DNA of 36,407 nucleotides from assembly GCA_014379455.1 (NCBI GenBank), contig JACMLT010000109.1:1-36407 (forward strand), given 5' to 3'. The stretch is from Nitrospiraceae bacterium. GTDB taxonomy: Bacteria > Nitrospirota > Nitrospiria > Nitrospirales > Nitrospiraceae. The position numbers were made by a program, and so were the translations under genes. Under the pieces are notes generated by a model. That model worked only from the letters and a program-made list of their open reading frames with translations. It was not told where the DNA came from and did no database searches. Shown here piece after piece: positions 34,675 through 36,407 of this stretch; position 1 is the stretch's first letter, and each line of letters opens with the position of its first letter.

Positions 34675-35346
34675 ATGACCGGGACCATATGGATCGTGGC
34701 GTTTGGAGTCCTGGGTTTCGCGCTCTCATCCTGCGCTCCCACTTCGTTGCCCTTGCACACCACCGTGGATACCCTGAAGATCAGAAAGACCCCGCTGACA
34801 GCCGCGCTGGTCATGCCAGATGCCATCAAGAACGCCACGTCTAGGCAAGAGGTGTCCTGTGCCGGAACCTATGATGTACCCATTGGAGCGGAACTGGAAA
34901 CAGGCATGACGCAAGCGTTGTCGCAGGTTTTTGAGTCGGTCGAAGTGGTCGATGACAAAAACCAAGCAACAGGCCATGATGTGCTCATTGAAATCGCCAT
35001 CCCGCAACTGCAGGCGGAGGGACATTGTGCACTCCGAAGGACCTTGTATGCCACCGGACCCTTGTATTTTTTGTTTAGACCCTGGGATACCTATGAAGGG
35101 CATGCGGAGCTCAGTGGGACCGCCACAGGCCGCGAGGGACAACCGCTTCTCACCGCGACGTTCAAGTCGAAGGTACACAGCAAAGACACCCTCATGACCG
35201 ACAGTCTAAGCAGGGATTTTGCCGTCGAAACCGTGTTCCGAGAATCTTTGATCGATACCATTCAGCAACTGACCCGCGGCCTGGTAAAGTCGTCGCAATT
35301 TCATGAGTACGCCGACCGACTGAAGGGCAAATACGGCGAACGCTGA
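34675..35346 (+). CDS. Lipoprotein of unknown function
   Basis: The 223-residue precursor has a lipoprotein signal (TIWIVAFGVLGFALSSC) with lipobox LSSC, so the mature chain starts at Cys20. The mature part has an N-terminal loop (TSLPLHTTVDTLKIRK) and then alternating beta strands and helices: ALVMPDAIKNATSR, VPIGAELETGMTQALSQVFE, SVEVVDD, HDVLIEIAIPQLQAEG. The pattern, a hexameric-looking lipoprotein with an ETGMTQALSQVF-type helix, resembles small outer-membrane lipoproteins of the LptE/YajI sort only loosely. It is intact and has its own promoter. I do not recognise the family. Confidence 0.78.
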   Translation: MTGTIWIVAFGVLGFALSSCAPTSLPLHTTVDTLKIRKTPLTAALVMPDAIKNATSRQEVSCAGTYDVPIGAELETGMTQALSQVFESVEVVDDKNQATGHDVLIEIAIPQLQAEGHCALRRTLYATGPLYFLFRPWDTYEGHAELSGTATGREGQPLLTATFKSKVHSKDTLMTDSLSRDFAVETVFRESLIDTIQQLTRGLVKSSQFHEYADRLKGKYGER

Positions 35347-35643
35347 TCGATCTTAAACGCCCGGCCACAGGGAAAAGAACCAGTAAACCCCGTTTATCGA
35401 GATGGACAGGTAGTTCACTGCGGCTCTAAATCTCCTGAGAGGGTCAGCAGTTAGCTGGTCTTGCTACCAAGGTCATCGAGATGGAGTCATGCGAGGCGCG
35501 AATCGCAAGGACGCGATGAATGAATTCAAGAAGGCCGAGGGACCCCGAGTATAGCCAGGTTTCCTTCACGCAAGAGATCTGGTGACTCCAACTGGAGTGG
35601 AAGTGGTTTGCCAAGCCTAGTCATTAACGGCGGACGGGTCCTA

Positions 35644-35659
35644 ACATACCTAGGTATGT
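35644..35659. repeat. 16-base perfect palindrome
   Basis: ACATACCTAGGTATGT is identical to its reverse complement. It ends two bases before the left edge of repeat copy B, which is where an operator or a recombinase crossover site would fit. There is no gene that it clearly controls. Confidence 0.6.
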
Positions 35660-35661
35660 AC

Positions 35662-35749
35662 AATAATTTTGGTGGAGGGCAAGGGGATCCACCCGTCGTT
35701 GGTACCCTTTCTGCGCTTTGAAATTTAAGGAGTTGCCGTAGCGGCCTAG
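35662..35749. repeat. Dispersed repeat, copy B (most complete)
   Basis: The left 20 bases match copy C at 30871-30890 (19 of 20). The part from TGGTGGAGGGCA (35670) to GCGGCCTAG (35749) matches copy A at 29021-29099 with short gaps. The stretch shared by all three is only GGAGGGCA and its near surroundings, so B looks like the parent arrangement of A's right and C's left side. Confidence 0.68.
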
Positions 35750-35823
35750 CTACCCTCATCTCCATTCTCTGCAAGAAGGACCCCCCCTCGATAAGCAGCG
35801 ACTAATTTCAAGGAAAGAGAGAT

Positions 35824-36188
35824 TTGTCGCTGATCCATACGTTGACGATTCTCATCTGTCTGGCTGCGCTGTTCAGCTATGTGAACCACCGCTTGTTAGG
35901 CGGGGTTGTTGATCGGGAACCAAGGCCGCTCTGGGTGCTCATGCAGATCAAATTGTTCAGCCTGGTGCGAGAGTTTAGCGCACGCACGATCTCAATCTTG
36001 ACCTGGGGGGGCCTCCGCGGCGGGATTTCTGTGGCATTGGCTCTGTCGCTGCCGCTGGGCAGATGCGGGAGGCGGTGGTCACCATCACTTATGCGGTGGT
36101 GGTCTTCTCGATCCTTGTTTAGGGGCTCACGATCAACCGGGTGTTGGGATCAGGCGAGAGCATCAAGAACGGGGCTGAAGACCTCTAG
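35824..36188 (+). pseudogene. Sodium/proton antiporter remnant with a large internal deletion
   Basis: The first segment, LSLIHTLTILICLAALFSYV, is the first membrane helix of CPA1-type Na+/H+ antiporters. Directly after NHRLL the sequence jumps to the far end of such proteins: REFSARTISILTWGGLRGGI and SVALALSLPLG, the conserved last helices. Most of the membrane domain is gone. Then one frameshift near 36060 and a TAG at 36120-36122 in place of a Gln codon precede VITYAVVVFSI-like and GLTINRVLGSGESIKNGAED. It cannot be functional. Confidence 0.85.
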
Positions 36189-36220
36189 CCAGACAGGTTC
36201 ATCATTCTGGGATGGAGCGC

Positions 36221-36406
36221 TTAGGCCGATCCGTTCTGCCCATTGGTTAACAACACCAGAATGTCGCCGGCCTGTAGCCGCCGGGCCTGTTCCAATTCCA
36301 AGAGTGATAGCATTGTGCCGCCTCGGTAGAGACGGAGGAGGACATCGGGTTGGAGATCCGCCGGAGTTTTCCCGATTTCATCGGGACGGACCGTGCGTTC
36401 GAGCAA
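36221..36406 (-). CDS. C-terminal part of a TrkA-C (RCK_C) domain protein, cut by the window edge
   Basis: The visible 61 residues (RTVRPDEIGKTPADLQPDVL, then LSLLELEQARRLQAGDILVL) are a TrkA-C/RCK_C domain, the regulatory end of potassium channels, Trk uptake systems and some antiporters. The start lies outside the window on the right. It points toward the antiporter remnant and ends 32 bases after it. Whether the intact protein is a K+ channel or a TrkA-like subunit cannot be told here. Confidence 0.75.
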   Translation of the reverse strand: MLERTVRPDEIGKTPADLQPDVLLRLYRGGTMLSLLELEQARRLQAGDILVLLTNGQNGSA

Positions 36407-36407
36407 A

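Larger units (their letters stand above)
35347..35823. other. Gene-less stretch with palindrome and repeat copy B
   Basis: About 480 bases. The minus-strand frame at 35526-35774 covers the repeat and shows no domain. The stretch holds a 16-base perfect palindrome and, right next to it, the most complete copy of the dispersed repeat. Confidence 0.45.

Noticed and set aside
35662-35760. Copy B of the repeat as a tRNA gene
   Set aside because: It begins like a tRNA 3' end on the minus strand (CCTCCACCA), but there is no matching 5' acceptor arm or T arm.

Overview
The window looks like a chromosomal segment of a Nitrospira-type bacterium (Nitrospirota). This is an inference from the overall protein style, the squalene-synthase/cupredoxin pair, the ferredoxin and RsbRD-like proteins, and the mix of housekeeping and signalling genes. 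No rRNA or marker gene is present to prove it.

Layout. (1) 0.5-6.2 kb, minus strand, is housekeeping: a small exported protein, queC, a DksA/TraR zinc-finger protein, apt, an RpoS-like sigma factor, an acylphosphatase, tRNA-Pro(CGG) and alanine dehydrogenase. apt, the sigma factor and the acylphosphatase are separated by only 3-9 bases and look like one transcript. (2) 6.4-7.9 kb, plus strand, is a tight four-gene run: a cysteine-containing small protein, a [2Fe-2S] thioredoxin-like ferredoxin, an unknown protein and a [4Fe-4S]-type ferredoxin. (3) 8.0-8.9 kb is a HEPN-like gene interrupted by a one-base slip in an A8 run. (4) 9.0-15.7 kb holds squalene synthase with a cupredoxin, HtpX, a glutathione-peroxidase-like protein, exported unknowns, an MFS transporter, a small lipoprotein and a YqeY protein.

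(5) 15.8-25.6 kb is a large signalling cluster on the plus strand: a receiver protein with a cysteine-rich tail, a receiver-GGDEF diguanylate cyclase, two paralogous hybrid histidine kinases (about 1232 and 1093 residues), and a stand-alone HPt protein overlapping the second kinase by four bases. All parts of a phosphorelay with a c-di-GMP output are here. No DNA-binding response regulator is seen.

(6) 26-36.4 kb is an accessory, decaying region. It has a DUF2252 gene with several lesions, two staphylococcal-nuclease C-terminal remnants flanking an RsbRD-like gene, a dead IS200/IS605 element, a serine-recombinase fragment, and a sodium/proton antiporter reduced to its two ends. Inside it lies an A/T-richer, intact minus-strand operon: a two-domain KaiC-like ATPase, a stand-alone CheB-type methylesterase domain and a small unknown protein. 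A repeat present in three mosaic copies (about 29.0, 30.9 and 35.7 kb) lies on both sides of this operon. I consider that KaiC/CheB segment, with its possible recombination boundaries, and the twin-kinase/HPt/c-di-GMP cluster to be the most interesting parts of the window.
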